64,000 nt of DNA from Leptospiraceae bacterium (GTDB taxonomy: Bacteria > Spirochaetota > Leptospiria > Leptospirales > Leptonemataceae): NCBI GenBank assembly GCA_026005135.1, contig BPKM01000003.1:186001-250000 (forward strand). Reading direction: 5' to 3'. The notes beneath the pieces are model-generated. The model did no database searches, was not told where the DNA came from, and worked only from the letters and a program-made list of their open reading frames with translations. A program made the position numbers and the translations under genes. Shown here in pieces: positions 48,153 to 56,076 of this stretch (the stretch's first letter is position 1; every line of letters begins with the position of its first letter).

Positions 48153-49122
48153 CTTTTTTTAAAGCATTAAGAATTATTTTTCCATGCTCTCTACTATTTT
48201 CTATAAAAGTTTTTCCGCTTATATCTCCAGCTAAATAAACACCTGCAAGAAAGACCTTTGGAATTTCGCTTTCTAAGGTTTCTGGATTGTATTTTGGTTT
48301 ATTATCATATAATTTTCCACCTAACTTTAAGTATAAAGTATAGTCTGGAATATAACCAGTTAATAATAGTACAAAATCTATGTCTAAAGTTGTTCTTTGA
48401 TTATTTAATACATTTTTTAAATATACTTTATAATCTTCTATTTTTTCTATTTGTGAATTAAAAAAGGCATGGATTTGATTTTTTCGTATTCTTCCTTCTA
48501 TATCTGGTAATAGCCAGTATTTGATTTTTTGAGGATCAAGTTGATTTTTTCTATAAACGATTGTAACATTGGCTCCATAACGATATAAAATTAAAGCAGT
48601 TTCAACAGCAGAATTTCCTCCTCCTACAATACAAACATTCTGTTTATAATAGGGTTGTGGATCAATAAAATAATGACTGCAATAAGGTAAATCTTCTCCT
48701 GGTATATTTATTAATTTGGGTTTCCAGGCTCCCATTGCTAAAACTAAATATTTTGAATAAAAGGAAATTGTTTTATTTTTATGTTTACATAGAATTTCGA
48801 ATTGATTTAAGTTTTTATTTATATCAATTACTTCGTGGTAGGGTTTTATATTGAGTTGATAAAATTCAACAAATTTATTTAAGTAGATTAGATATTCTTC
48901 TTTTGTGGGTCTTATTTGAGTAATAGTTAAAGGAAAATTATCAAGTTCAAGTAAATCCTTTGTAGAAAAAAACGTCATATTATTGGGGAACTGCGAAATA
49001 TGATTGCCAATATTATTTTTTTCTAAGATTAAGTACTTTAAATTTTCTTTTTGAAGTTCCCTACCAATAGATAATCCAGTTGGTCCTCCTCCAATAATAA
49101 TAACATCATATAAAGATTCCAT
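48142..49122 (-). CDS. YpdA-like FAD/NAD(P) disulfide reductase
   Basis: This 326-residue flavoprotein has an N-terminal FAD loop GGGPTGLSIG (11-20) and a second dinucleotide loop VGGGNSAVETAL (about 166-177), plus the YpdA markers FPNNMTFFSTKDLLE and HYFIDPQPYY. It lacks a CxxC redox pair, as in YpdA, the putative bacillithiol-disulfide reductase. The role here, low-molecular-weight thiol redox, is inferred from the family. It follows the GpsA-like gene by 3 bases. Confidence 0.78.
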   Translation of the reverse strand: MESLYDVIIIGGGPTGLSIGRELQKENLKYLILEKNNIGNHISQFPNNMTFFSTKDLLELDNFPLTITQIRPTKEEYLIYLNKFVEFYQLNIKPYHEVIDINKNLNQFEILCKHKNKTISFYSKYLVLAMGAWKPKLINIPGEDLPYCSHYFIDPQPYYKQNVCIVGGGNSAVETALILYRYGANVTIVYRKNQLDPQKIKYWLLPDIEGRIRKNQIHAFFNSQIEKIEDYKVYLKNVLNNQRTTLDIDFVLLLTGYIPDYTLYLKLGGKLYDNKPKYNPETLESEIPKVFLAGVYLAGDISGKTFIENSREHGKIILNALKKAKF

Positions 49123-49125
49123 AAT

Positions 49126-50331
49126 TCAAAATTTTTTAAGTTTTATGGATAGTATATCAATTATTTCTTCTATAGGAACAGAATCATATATTACTTTATA
49201 AACTGCTGTTGCTACAGGAAATTTATCAATATCTAAAGGAATCAATTTAGGTAAAATTTTTAGTCCAACCAATCCAGAACTAATACGATTTAAATCAGCT
49301 TTTTGAAATACAAAATCATATCCCCATTGTCTATCGCGAGAATCTTTACCAAAACATGCTAACATTAAATCATTTAAACCAGAAAGTCCTTGAAAGGTTT
49401 CTTGTTTACCTCCCAGTTCAGTACCAATTGCTACCATTTCTCTAAAAAAACGATTTGCTAAATGAAAAAGGGTATTATCATTATTTCCACCATAATATTT
49501 ACTAAAATATCCATCAATTAAACCGGTTGCTATTGCATAAATATTTTTTAATGCACCACCTAATTGAACACCTCGAATATCATCTTTAATAATTGCAGGC
49601 CTTACGTGGATATACATATTGCTAAATAATTGTGTGTAATAATCTATTTTATCTATTTGTGAATATGCCGCAATTTCATACCCTGTTATTTTTCTTTCCA
49701 TTACCTGTTGAGGATAATTTGCGCCAGCCATTACAAAAAATCTTTCTGGATTAATATCATATTGATGAATTAAATCATCTATAATAAGACCACTTTTAGA
49801 TGATGTAAATCCTTTTGCAACATTTATGATTGGTGCATTATTGGAATTGATATAATTTTTTATTTTTAAAATATTATAATATTTTTCTAATTCCCATGGG
49901 CGAACAGCCTGTATAATTAGGGTTGCATTTTTAATTTCTTCTGGATTGGTAGTAAATTCGATATTTGGTGGTAATTTAAAAAAAGGGAAGTGATCTTGAT
50001 CTAATTGGTGAATATTAAAACTTTTCGCTTTATTTTCATCTAAGATAAAATTCTTTATTATGGTATCTTTATTTGCTAAGATACAGGCAATTGAGGTAGC
50101 ATATGGAGAATGGCCAATGATAAAAACCCTTTCAATTGGTTTAGCGGGAATTTGAATTAAAACATTTTCTTTTTCGTCTATAGATTTATAGAGATTACGA
50201 TAAAAACCATGTCTATGTTTGTGTAAATTTCTTCCTACTAATAATGCAAGAGAATCAATTACATATTGTTTTTTATCTTTTACATGTTCTGGAATTTCTA
50301 ATCTATCTACGTAATCTGGTAATTCTTTCAT
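49126..50331 (-). CDS. GpsA-like protein with degenerate cofactor loop, possibly fused to an acyltransferase
   Basis: This 401-residue protein has a GpsA body (about 70-395), including GGALKNIYAIATGLIDG with the catalytic lysine. The dinucleotide loop reads GHSPYATSIA instead of GxGxxG, and the SGPS block reads AGANYP. Its first 65 residues (YVIDSLALLVGRNLHKHRHG) do not belong to GpsA and look like the missing C-terminus of the acyltransferase encoded just upstream, which overlaps it by 29 bases one frame away. One base fewer near 50322 would join the two. It may be a divergent or regulatory paralogue of gpsA at 7139. Confidence 0.78.
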   Translation of the reverse strand: MKELPDYVDRLEIPEHVKDKKQYVIDSLALLVGRNLHKHRHGFYRNLYKSIDEKENVLIQIPAKPIERVFIIGHSPYATSIACILANKDTIIKNFILDENKAKSFNIHQLDQDHFPFFKLPPNIEFTTNPEEIKNATLIIQAVRPWELEKYYNILKIKNYINSNNAPIINVAKGFTSSKSGLIIDDLIHQYDINPERFFVMAGANYPQQVMERKITGYEIAAYSQIDKIDYYTQLFSNMYIHVRPAIIKDDIRGVQLGGALKNIYAIATGLIDGYFSKYYGGNNDNTLFHLANRFFREMVAIGTELGGKQETFQGLSGLNDLMLACFGKDSRDRQWGYDFVFQKADLNRISSGLVGLKILPKLIPLDIDKFPVATAVYKVIYDSVPIEEIIDILSIKLKKF

Positions 50332-51202
50332 CTGCTTTTGGTAGAAGTTTTCCTACTAAAACAGGTTTTCCTAATACAAATCTTCCTTTGGCTGCTTTAA
50401 ATAAAAAGGTCGAAGTAGGAAGTATTTCATCTGTTCCTTCTAAGGAAACAGGAATAATAATTTTATTAGTTACATAATGATATACGGCATCAACAAAAGA
50501 AATTAATTGTCCGGTTCTACTTCTTGTTCCTTCTGGGAAAATAGCTATAATTTTTCCTTCTTTTTGAAGTTGCTGAGATTGGCGAAAAGCCCTCATATTG
50601 ATTCTTGTCATAACATCAGCTAAGCTGGGGTTTTGAGACATATCTTTTTTAGAACAAACTAATAGAGTATCAAACATATAAAGTCCAAGTTTTGTAAAAT
50701 CTTCTGTAAATGCTAATCTACCAGCAATAAAAACAAGTCTATTTGCAATTTCTCTTGCTATGCCACCTTCTCGATAAAACATCATATAGATTGCTAATGC
50801 ATCAAGATGACTTAAATGATTTGAAATTAATGTTACAGGAAATTTATTTGCTAAGGGTAAAATATATTCTAAATTTTCTTTACCTTCGAAAGTAAAATTC
50901 TGCATTAATGGAGTAAGAAATTCTACCATGAAATCTCTTAATTTAGGATTCTGTTTTGTATAAACACCCACTTCGTCTAATTTGGAGGGATCTTCGAAGG
51001 TCTTCATTACAGCTGGTGAAGGTATTTCTGCAGATAATTTTATAAAATTAATTAATAACTCTTTTGCTTTTTCTTCTGGAACACCATAACTTTTAAAACC
51101 TTCAATATTTTTAAAAAATTCTTTTTGCCATGGAGCATGTGTTTCGCCTAATTTTAGATCTTGAATAGAAATAGATGATTTCTTTTTTGTATTCTCTTCC
51201 AT
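50303..51202 (-). CDS. Glycerolipid acyltransferase (PlsC/PlsB-like)
   Basis: This 299-residue protein has the acyltransferase motifs NHLSHLDA (HX4D), the FPEGTRSRTG substrate block and ISFVDAVYHY/IIIPVSLEGT (motif IV-like). It would transfer acyl groups to glycerol 3-phosphate or lysophosphatidate at the inner membrane. The end (LLPKADERITRLRR) runs out abruptly. In the next frame, KELPDYVDRLEIPEHVKD continues smoothly into the GpsA-like protein, suggesting a frameshift or a former fusion that couples G3P production to its acylation. Confidence 0.82.
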   Translation of the reverse strand: MEENTKKKSSISIQDLKLGETHAPWQKEFFKNIEGFKSYGVPEEKAKELLINFIKLSAEIPSPAVMKTFEDPSKLDEVGVYTKQNPKLRDFMVEFLTPLMQNFTFEGKENLEYILPLANKFPVTLISNHLSHLDALAIYMMFYREGGIAREIANRLVFIAGRLAFTEDFTKLGLYMFDTLLVCSKKDMSQNPSLADVMTRINMRAFRQSQQLQKEGKIIAIFPEGTRSRTGQLISFVDAVYHYVTNKIIIPVSLEGTDEILPTSTFLFKAAKGRFVLGKPVLVGKLLPKADERITRLRR

Positions 51203-51312
51203 AAAACCCCCTATTTAGAATTGATTGTAATAGTAATCGTAAAAAAGATTTTTTATTTGTAAATTAAAAAAAAATTGAAAATATAACAACTTCATTAAAA
51301 AAGTATAAAATA

Positions 51313-52479
51313 ATGAACAAAAAACAGAATAAAAAAATAAAAAATCGCAATAGTAAACATCAGGATAGCGAATTACAAAAGAAAAAATTACAGGAAGAAG
51401 AGGCTAAAATTTATTCTAAATATTTAGAAATAGATTTTAATAAAAATCAACAAAATAAATGGCAAAAATTTAAAGAAAATGTTATTCTTTATCTAAAAAA
51501 AATTCATACAAAAGGAAAACAAAAAATTACAATAATGTTTATCCCTCATTCCGAAAGTAGTATTTTAAATCTTCATATTAATTTTTATACGTTATTTTTT
51601 TCTTTAACAGGAATATTTATAGTTGGCTTAATTTCTATTTTGATTATTATTCAGAGAAGTTCTCAGAATATTCAGTATTATGATATGGGTATAACAAATA
51701 GTCAATTCTATTTACAAAGTTCCAGACTTGCAGAAGAAGTAATCCCCATGCATAAAGCGATTTTAGAATTTGCTTCAACAATAGCAACAATACATCAGAA
51801 ATTAAGAATTAATAGTGAGCAGGGAGAAGGTGGATTTGCATATAATACAACATTTGATCAAATAGAAAAATTAAAAGCCCTTATTAATGAATGTAAATTG
51901 CAAAAAGAAGCATGCAGTCAGGATACAATAGAAAATATATTGCAGATTACGTTAAATATATCTCTTTTAGATAATGATATTTTAAAAAGTACAAATCAAC
52001 AAATAGTAGAGATAAATGAAAAATTAAAATCAGAAGAAACAAAAAATTTTTTTAGTTATATTCCAACAGGCTTACCAGTACAAGGATTTATTCGTAATAA
52101 TTATGCAACTCGTTCTATTATCGAAAGAGGGAATAATTATCCTTTACGTGGTATAGAATTTTTAACTTTGCCACATTCTCCTGTATATGCAACAGCAAAT
52201 GGAAAAGTAGTAGAAATTAACTATCATCCTGTATTTGGAGTTTATGTATGGATAGAACATTTAACAGGTATTAAATCTTTTTATGCTCATCTCGATGAAG
52301 TACAGGTAAGTTTAAATCAGATTGTTAAAAAAGGTGATATTATTGGATTTTCTGGAAAAACTGGAAAAACAGATAAGAACTTGCTTTACTACGAAATACA
52401 TATTGGAACAGTGGCTTTTAATCCACATATTTTATTGAATGATTTACAAACACTATGGTTGAATCTACAGAAGCAATAA
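51313..52479 (+). CDS. LytM/M23-like envelope protein, probably non-catalytic
   Basis: This 388-residue protein has a basic cytoplasmic N-terminus of about 80 residues, one membrane helix (about 92-112), a periplasmic helical region and a C-terminal LytM domain (about 265-385). The zinc ligands are missing: the HxGxD block reads LRGIEF and the HxHFE block reads LLYYE, although YAHL remains. It is therefore likely a structural or regulatory LytM factor. The bactofilin gene begins within its last 25 bases, and bactofilin/M23 pairs shape the cell wall in other bacteria. Confidence 0.75.
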   Translation: MNKKQNKKIKNRNSKHQDSELQKKKLQEEEAKIYSKYLEIDFNKNQQNKWQKFKENVILYLKKIHTKGKQKITIMFIPHSESSILNLHINFYTLFFSLTGIFIVGLISILIIIQRSSQNIQYYDMGITNSQFYLQSSRLAEEVIPMHKAILEFASTIATIHQKLRINSEQGEGGFAYNTTFDQIEKLKALINECKLQKEACSQDTIENILQITLNISLLDNDILKSTNQQIVEINEKLKSEETKNFFSYIPTGLPVQGFIRNNYATRSIIERGNNYPLRGIEFLTLPHSPVYATANGKVVEINYHPVFGVYVWIEHLTGIKSFYAHLDEVQVSLNQIVKKGDIIGFSGKTGKTDKNLLYYEIHIGTVAFNPHILLNDLQTLWLNLQKQ

Positions 52480-52802
52480 CAATTAATTCCATTATTGGAG
52501 AAGGTTCCGAATTCCGGGGAGAATTTAAAGTAAAAAATTTACTTCGCATTGATGGTTATTTTAAAGGTACAATCCTAACAGAAGGAAAAGTTCTTATAGG
52601 TAGGACTGGTAAAGTAGAAACAGATATCAAAGCTGGAATTGTAGTAGTTGGTGGAGAAGTCTTAGGGAATATACTGGCTACAAAAAGAGTTGTGCTTCTT
52701 TCTACCAGTAAAGTAAAAGGAGATATCATTACACCATCTTTAATATTAGAAGAGGGTTGTATCTTCGAGGGAAGGTGTACTGTTAATAAACAACCTTTAT
52801 AA
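52455..52802 (+). CDS. Bactofilin
   Basis: This 115-residue bactofilin has a short N-terminal tail and a beta-helical core with the repeated VLIGRTGKVETDIKAG, VVVGGEVLGNI and STSKVKGDI turns. Bactofilins polymerise without nucleotides and scaffold cell-wall enzymes. It overlaps the LytM-like gene by 25 bases, so the pair is translationally coupled. A terminator-like hairpin follows at 52826-52845. Confidence 0.9.
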   Translation: MVESTEAITINSIIGEGSEFRGEFKVKNLLRIDGYFKGTILTEGKVLIGRTGKVETDIKAGIVVVGGEVLGNILATKRVVLLSTSKVKGDIITPSLILEEGCIFEGRCTVNKQPL

Positions 52803-52825
52803 AATTGAAATATAAATATATAAAT

Positions 52826-52845
52826 AGCCCCATATAAAAGGGGCT
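52826..52845. terminator. Bidirectional intrinsic terminator
   Basis: AGCCCC (52826-52831) and GGGGCT (52840-52845) form a 6-bp GC-rich stem. It is followed by TTT on the plus strand and by ATTTAT on the minus strand. It lies between the convergent bactofilin and rpsI genes and can serve both. Confidence 0.65.
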
Positions 52846-52868
52846 TTACCGATAGGATAGAAGATAGA

Positions 52869-53294
52869 TTAACGTTTGGAGAATTGGGTACTTTTTCTTG
52901 CTTTGTGTTTTCCGTATTTTTTTCGTTCTACCATTCTTGGATCTCTTGTTAAAAGTCCATGTTGTTTTAGAGTAGGTCTTAGATCTGGGTATTTTGCTTC
53001 TATTGCACGTGCTATACCAAGTCGGATTGCTCCTGCCTGGCCATCTATTCCGCCACCTTTAACATTTACATATACATCGAATTTATCTCTTAAATTCGTT
53101 AATTCTAATGCTTCAATTGCATGTTTTTGCAATCGTAAAATAGGAAAATATTCTTCGAAAGGTTTTTTATTTACTGTAATCTTTCCATTGCCTTCTTTTA
53201 ACATTACTCTTGCTACAGCAGTTTTTCTTCTGCCTACAAAAATAATTCTATTCTTTTTCTTTTGTGCTGGTTGTTTAACTTCTACGTTTTCCAT
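52869..53294 (-). CDS. rpsI: 30S ribosomal protein S9
   Basis: This 141-residue S9 has GRRKTAVARVMLKEGNGKI, the GGGIDGQAGAIRLGIARA core and the C-terminal GLLTRDPRMVERKKYGKHKA followed by RKSTQFSKR, which reaches the ribosomal P site. The 10-15 residue N-terminal extension before NRIIFVGRRK is lysine-rich. It follows rplM by 16 bases, the conserved bacterial gene pair. Confidence 0.97.
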   Translation of the reverse strand: MENVEVKQPAQKKKNRIIFVGRRKTAVARVMLKEGNGKITVNKKPFEEYFPILRLQKHAIEALELTNLRDKFDVYVNVKGGGIDGQAGAIRLGIARAIEAKYPDLRPTLKQHGLLTRDPRMVERKKYGKHKARKSTQFSKR

Positions 53295-53310
53295 AATATT
53301 ATTCCCTTAA

Positions 53311-53781
53311 TTATAAGAATTTTTTATAATTAATATTAACAGGAGTTGGTTTTTGCGCTATATGAGGATGTTCTGGACCTGCGTAAATTTTTAAATGTTT
53401 TAGTAATTTTCTTCCTCTGGGACCATCAGGCAACATACGTTTTACTGCTTTTTCTAAGACATAAGTAGGATCCTTAGCCATTTTTTCTTTAAATGTTGCT
53501 TTTTTTAATCCACCTGGATATCCACTATATCTATAATAAATTTTTTGTGTTTCTTTCTTTCCTGTTACTTTAATTTTATCTGCATTAATTACAACTATAT
53601 AATCACCTAATTCCTGATGGGGAGAATAATCAACACGATGTTTTCCCTGTAATCTGTGTACAATAAATGCAGCTAACCTACCCAAAATTTGATCTTTGGC
53701 ATCAATTAAGATCCAGTTATGTTTTACTTCTTCATTTTTTATAAAAGGAGTTCTTTGTACTGGTAAAAGATGACTGCTCAT
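53311..53781 (-). CDS. rplM: 50S ribosomal protein L13
   Basis: This 156-residue L13 has the HNWILIDAKDQILGRLA start, the GDYIVVINADKIKVTGKK strand and the KRMLPDGPRGRKLLKHLKIY motif. A short N-terminal extension (MSSHLLPVQRTPFIKNEEVK) precedes the core. It forms an operon with rpsI. The two-gene order rplM-rpsI is near-universal in bacteria. Confidence 0.97.
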   Translation of the reverse strand: MSSHLLPVQRTPFIKNEEVKHNWILIDAKDQILGRLAAFIVHRLQGKHRVDYSPHQELGDYIVVINADKIKVTGKKETQKIYYRYSGYPGGLKKATFKEKMAKDPTYVLEKAVKRMLPDGPRGRKLLKHLKIYAGPEHPHIAQKPTPVNINYKKFL

Positions 53782-53821
53782 AATAATACCCTATAATTTA
53801 AATTAATAATATATCCAAAAA

Positions 53822-54295
53822 TTATATGCTTTTTAAATGGTCAATTTTCTTTTCTATTTCTTTTCGCTTTATTTTAAAATTTTGCATTTCTTTTTGTAAT
53901 TCTACTAAAATTTCTAATAAAATCTTTTTATCCTCTATCTTTACAGTACTATTTTCTTGATAGCTATCCTGTAAGACTGGATGCTTGGAAATTTCATTTA
54001 AAATTTTCTCTTGTTCTATTTGAATTTTTTGAAGTTCTTCCATTAATTTTTGAATTTCTAAAAAAATTTCCTGAGCTTTTTTTAGTTTTTCATCTATTTG
54101 TAATAATTGTTTTTTTTGTTTTTCTTTAGATTGTTTTAATATTGCATTGAATTTTTCCCTTTCAATGCGTTTTTGTTCTAATTCTTTAATAATTTTCTTT
54201 TTTTCTTTTTCGAGGATTTTTAATTGTTCAATTAAATTTTGTAATTTTTGGAATTTTTGATCATCATTATTAGAATTTTTAGAATCTTTATTCAT
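53822..54295 (-). CDS. Coiled-coil protein, 157 aa
   Basis: The protein is almost entirely a long lysine/glutamate-rich coiled coil (for example EQLKILEKEKKKIIKELEQ) with no signal or membrane segment. No family is recognised. It lies 40 bases upstream of rplM on the same strand and may share its transcript. Amino-acid composition alone could mimic many proteins, so no function is proposed. Confidence 0.55.
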   Translation of the reverse strand: MNKDSKNSNNDDQKFQKLQNLIEQLKILEKEKKKIIKELEQKRIEREKFNAILKQSKEKQKKQLLQIDEKLKKAQEIFLEIQKLMEELQKIQIEQEKILNEISKHPVLQDSYQENSTVKIEDKKILLEILVELQKEMQNFKIKRKEIEKKIDHLKSI

Positions 54296-54344
54296 TTCAT
54301 TATTTTGTTTTGGTTATGATTTTGTGTCAATAAAAAAATATTGA

Positions 54345-54570
54345 GTTCATAAAGTGTAAAATAGTCGTATTACTTGATGCTTCCAGTTCTTGGTTAGGAC
54401 TTTGGATATTTTTTCTTGTATATGTAGCCATCAATATAATAGTCTATTTTTTATTAAAAATCTTACCAAAAAAATACGAGATGAAAATCAAATTTTTTAA
54501 TGATAAAATCACAATTTAGAAGCAGTATTTATAGAAACTATAAATTATACGGCTTTCTTTGATCGCTTAC
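54345..54570 (-). pseudogene. Truncated 5' copy of the DUF1564-like element
   Basis: On the minus strand the element left end GTAAGCGATC is at 54561-54570, followed by the usual upstream region (AAGCCGTATAATTTATAG) and an ATG at 54431. The frame, MATYTRKNIQSPNQELE, reaches the homologue of ILHFM and is then cut at about 54345. It preserves an undamaged left end, which shows that the terminal repeat is GTAAGCGATC. Confidence 0.8.
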
Positions 54571-54661
54571 AGTTTTATTTGTTTTATAAAAATTGTATTG
54601 CCAGATTTAATATATTTATTTTTCTATTTTTATATAAAAATTTGTCTTCACAATCAACCTC

Positions 54662-54690
54662 ACCGGTCAAAAAAGACCGGTTTTTTTATT
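54662..54690 (+). terminator. Intrinsic terminator without an evident gene
   Basis: ACCGGTC (54662-54668), a six-A loop, and GACCGGT (54675-54681) form a perfect 7-bp stem followed by TTTTTTATT. It is a strong terminator on the plus strand only. The nearest plus-strand gene upstream is bactofilin, about 1.9 kb away with its own terminator, so an unannotated plus-strand transcript may end here. Confidence 0.75.
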
Positions 54691-54703
54691 TTCAATTAGA
54701 ACA

Positions 54704-54865
54704 GGCTCTATTCTATAAAAGTTAATGATTGTTTTATTATAAAAATATTTGTCAATATTGTTAGATAATTTTTCGTAATACAATAAAAAGTATTGAATTT
54801 TTAAACATATATTAGTAATATTTGAAATAAATTTCTCTTTAAAATAATAGTTATGCAACAAAACC
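54704..54865. mobile_element. MITE, copy 3
   Basis: The left end GGCTCTATTCTATAA and right end TTATGCAACAAAACC match the copy at 1008-1185, and the interior shares AATTTTTCGTAATA and AATATTTGAAATAAATTTC. The flanks ATTAGAACA (54695-54703) and ATTAGAATA (54866-54874) are a 9-bp target duplication with one mismatch. It has no coding capacity. Confidence 0.8.
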
Positions 54866-55023
54866 ATTAGAATAAATTTATATTTTTTTATTAGTAAATT
54901 TTAATTGATATGAAATTGAGACTCAATATTGATTAAAAATAATTCTAATTTTAAAAAAAGACTTTAATAATAAAGTTAAACTTTTTAATCATAATAAAAA
55001 AATCATATCAGGAGGGATTTCCT

Positions 55024-55392
55024 ATGGATAAAAAAATTACAAGAAAAGAATTTTTGGTTACAGCTGGTGTTGTGGGAAGTACCTTTATTTTTGGTTCTTC
55101 TATCATAACAAGTTGTAAAAAGAAAGAAGAAACACAAGAAGTACAGGAAACAAAAGAACAAGCACAAACAGAAACACCTAAGTGTGATGATCTCTCTGGA
55201 TTAACACCAGAAGATATAAATCAAAGAAAACAATTGCAATACACAGATAATTCACCAAAACCAGATCAAACTTGTTCTAATTGTGCATTATTTGTACCAC
55301 CCGAAAATAATACTCCCTGTGGCAAATGTAATTTAGTAAAAGGACCTATTAGTCCCAATGGTTGGTGTACTTCCTGGGTACAAAAAGGCTAA
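55024..55392 (+). CDS. High-potential iron-sulfur protein (HiPIP), exported
   Basis: This 122-residue protein has an export signal with an RK pair (TRKEFLVTAGVVG, Tat-like) and a cysteine at position 31 after SSIITS, which could be a lipobox. The mature C-terminal half has the HiPIP ligands C84 and C87 (CSNC), C102 and C115 (GWCTSWV), with an extra C99. HiPIPs carry one [4Fe-4S] cluster and shuttle electrons in the periplasm. A strong AGGAGGG ribosome-binding site precedes the ATG. It is monocistronic, with a terminator directly after it. Confidence 0.83.
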   Translation: MDKKITRKEFLVTAGVVGSTFIFGSSIITSCKKKEETQEVQETKEQAQTETPKCDDLSGLTPEDINQRKQLQYTDNSPKPDQTCSNCALFVPPENNTPCGKCNLVKGPISPNGWCTSWVQKG

Positions 55393-55398
55393 ATTTTG

Positions 55399-55425
55399 AT
55401 TCCGTAGAGTTTTCTCTACGGAATT
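55399..55425. terminator. Intrinsic terminator after the HiPIP gene
   Basis: ATTCCGTAGAG (55399-55409) pairs with CTCTACGGAAT (55414-55424) around a TTTT loop, an 11-bp perfect stem followed by TATT. It lies between the convergent HiPIP gene and the flavin reductase gene. Confidence 0.75.
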
Positions 55426-56020
55426 ATTCTATATGGTGCCATTTTTTTGTTATTTGGATAGAATAATTAACAAATCGCTTTATAGTATTATTATAAATTT
55501 CATTATTTAAAAGATTGCCATTAGAATCGATATTTTTATCTGTTTCGTGGGATTCAAAAATTAAAGGAGACACAATACCATAAGCATCCATAAAACTTAT
55601 TAATTTATTTAGTAAAGTATGAAATTCTATACAGGGTCTTCTTCCACCTCTACCATGTGATACACCAGCTGTTGCAAAAACTTTATTTTCAAAACAAGTT
55701 TTAAAATTTTTATTACCAATTTGATGAAAAATATTAATTAATTCTGGATTTGTTATCCAGTTATATTCTGGCATACAGATAAAAATCAAATGAGCATTTT
55801 CCATAGATGAAATAAATTGTTTTTGAAAAGAACTAAGTGAATCTTTTTTAATATCTTGTCTTCCAACAGTAGGAAAATCATTTTCTCTTAAATCTAAAAA
55901 ATCTATCTGTTTTATTTCTTTAAAATTTAAGGAAATATTTTGAATTGCTTTTGCAACACGAAATGTTAAATTTTCTGGTCGAGAGGAACCACTGATTATA
56001 CAAATATTTATTTTATTCAT
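55424..56020 (-). CDS. NADPH-dependent FMN reductase family protein
   Basis: This 198-residue flavodoxin-like protein has the FMN phosphate loop SGSSRPENLTFRVA (about 10-23), FICMPEYNW for the flavin ring, and a GVSHGRGGRRP segment. Members are NADPH:FMN reductases or quinone reductases. It is convergent with the HiPIP gene. The physiological acceptor is unknown. Confidence 0.8.
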   Translation of the reverse strand: MNKINICIISGSSRPENLTFRVAKAIQNISLNFKEIKQIDFLDLRENDFPTVGRQDIKKDSLSSFQKQFISSMENAHLIFICMPEYNWITNPELINIFHQIGNKNFKTCFENKVFATAGVSHGRGGRRPCIEFHTLLNKLISFMDAYGIVSPLIFESHETDKNIDSNGNLLNNEIYNNTIKRFVNYSIQITKKWHHIE

Positions 56021-56076
56021 AATTGTAAGAATAAAAATTTTACTAAGATTATTATTTCAATAATAATATTTAAAGT

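Noticed and set aside
52876-53310. 144-codon plus-strand frame
   Set aside because: It is the antisense shadow of rpsI, a firmly identified ribosomal protein gene.
54667-54867. 66-codon minus-strand frame
   Set aside because: It lies almost wholly inside the MITE at 54704-54865, which has no conserved coding frame between copies.
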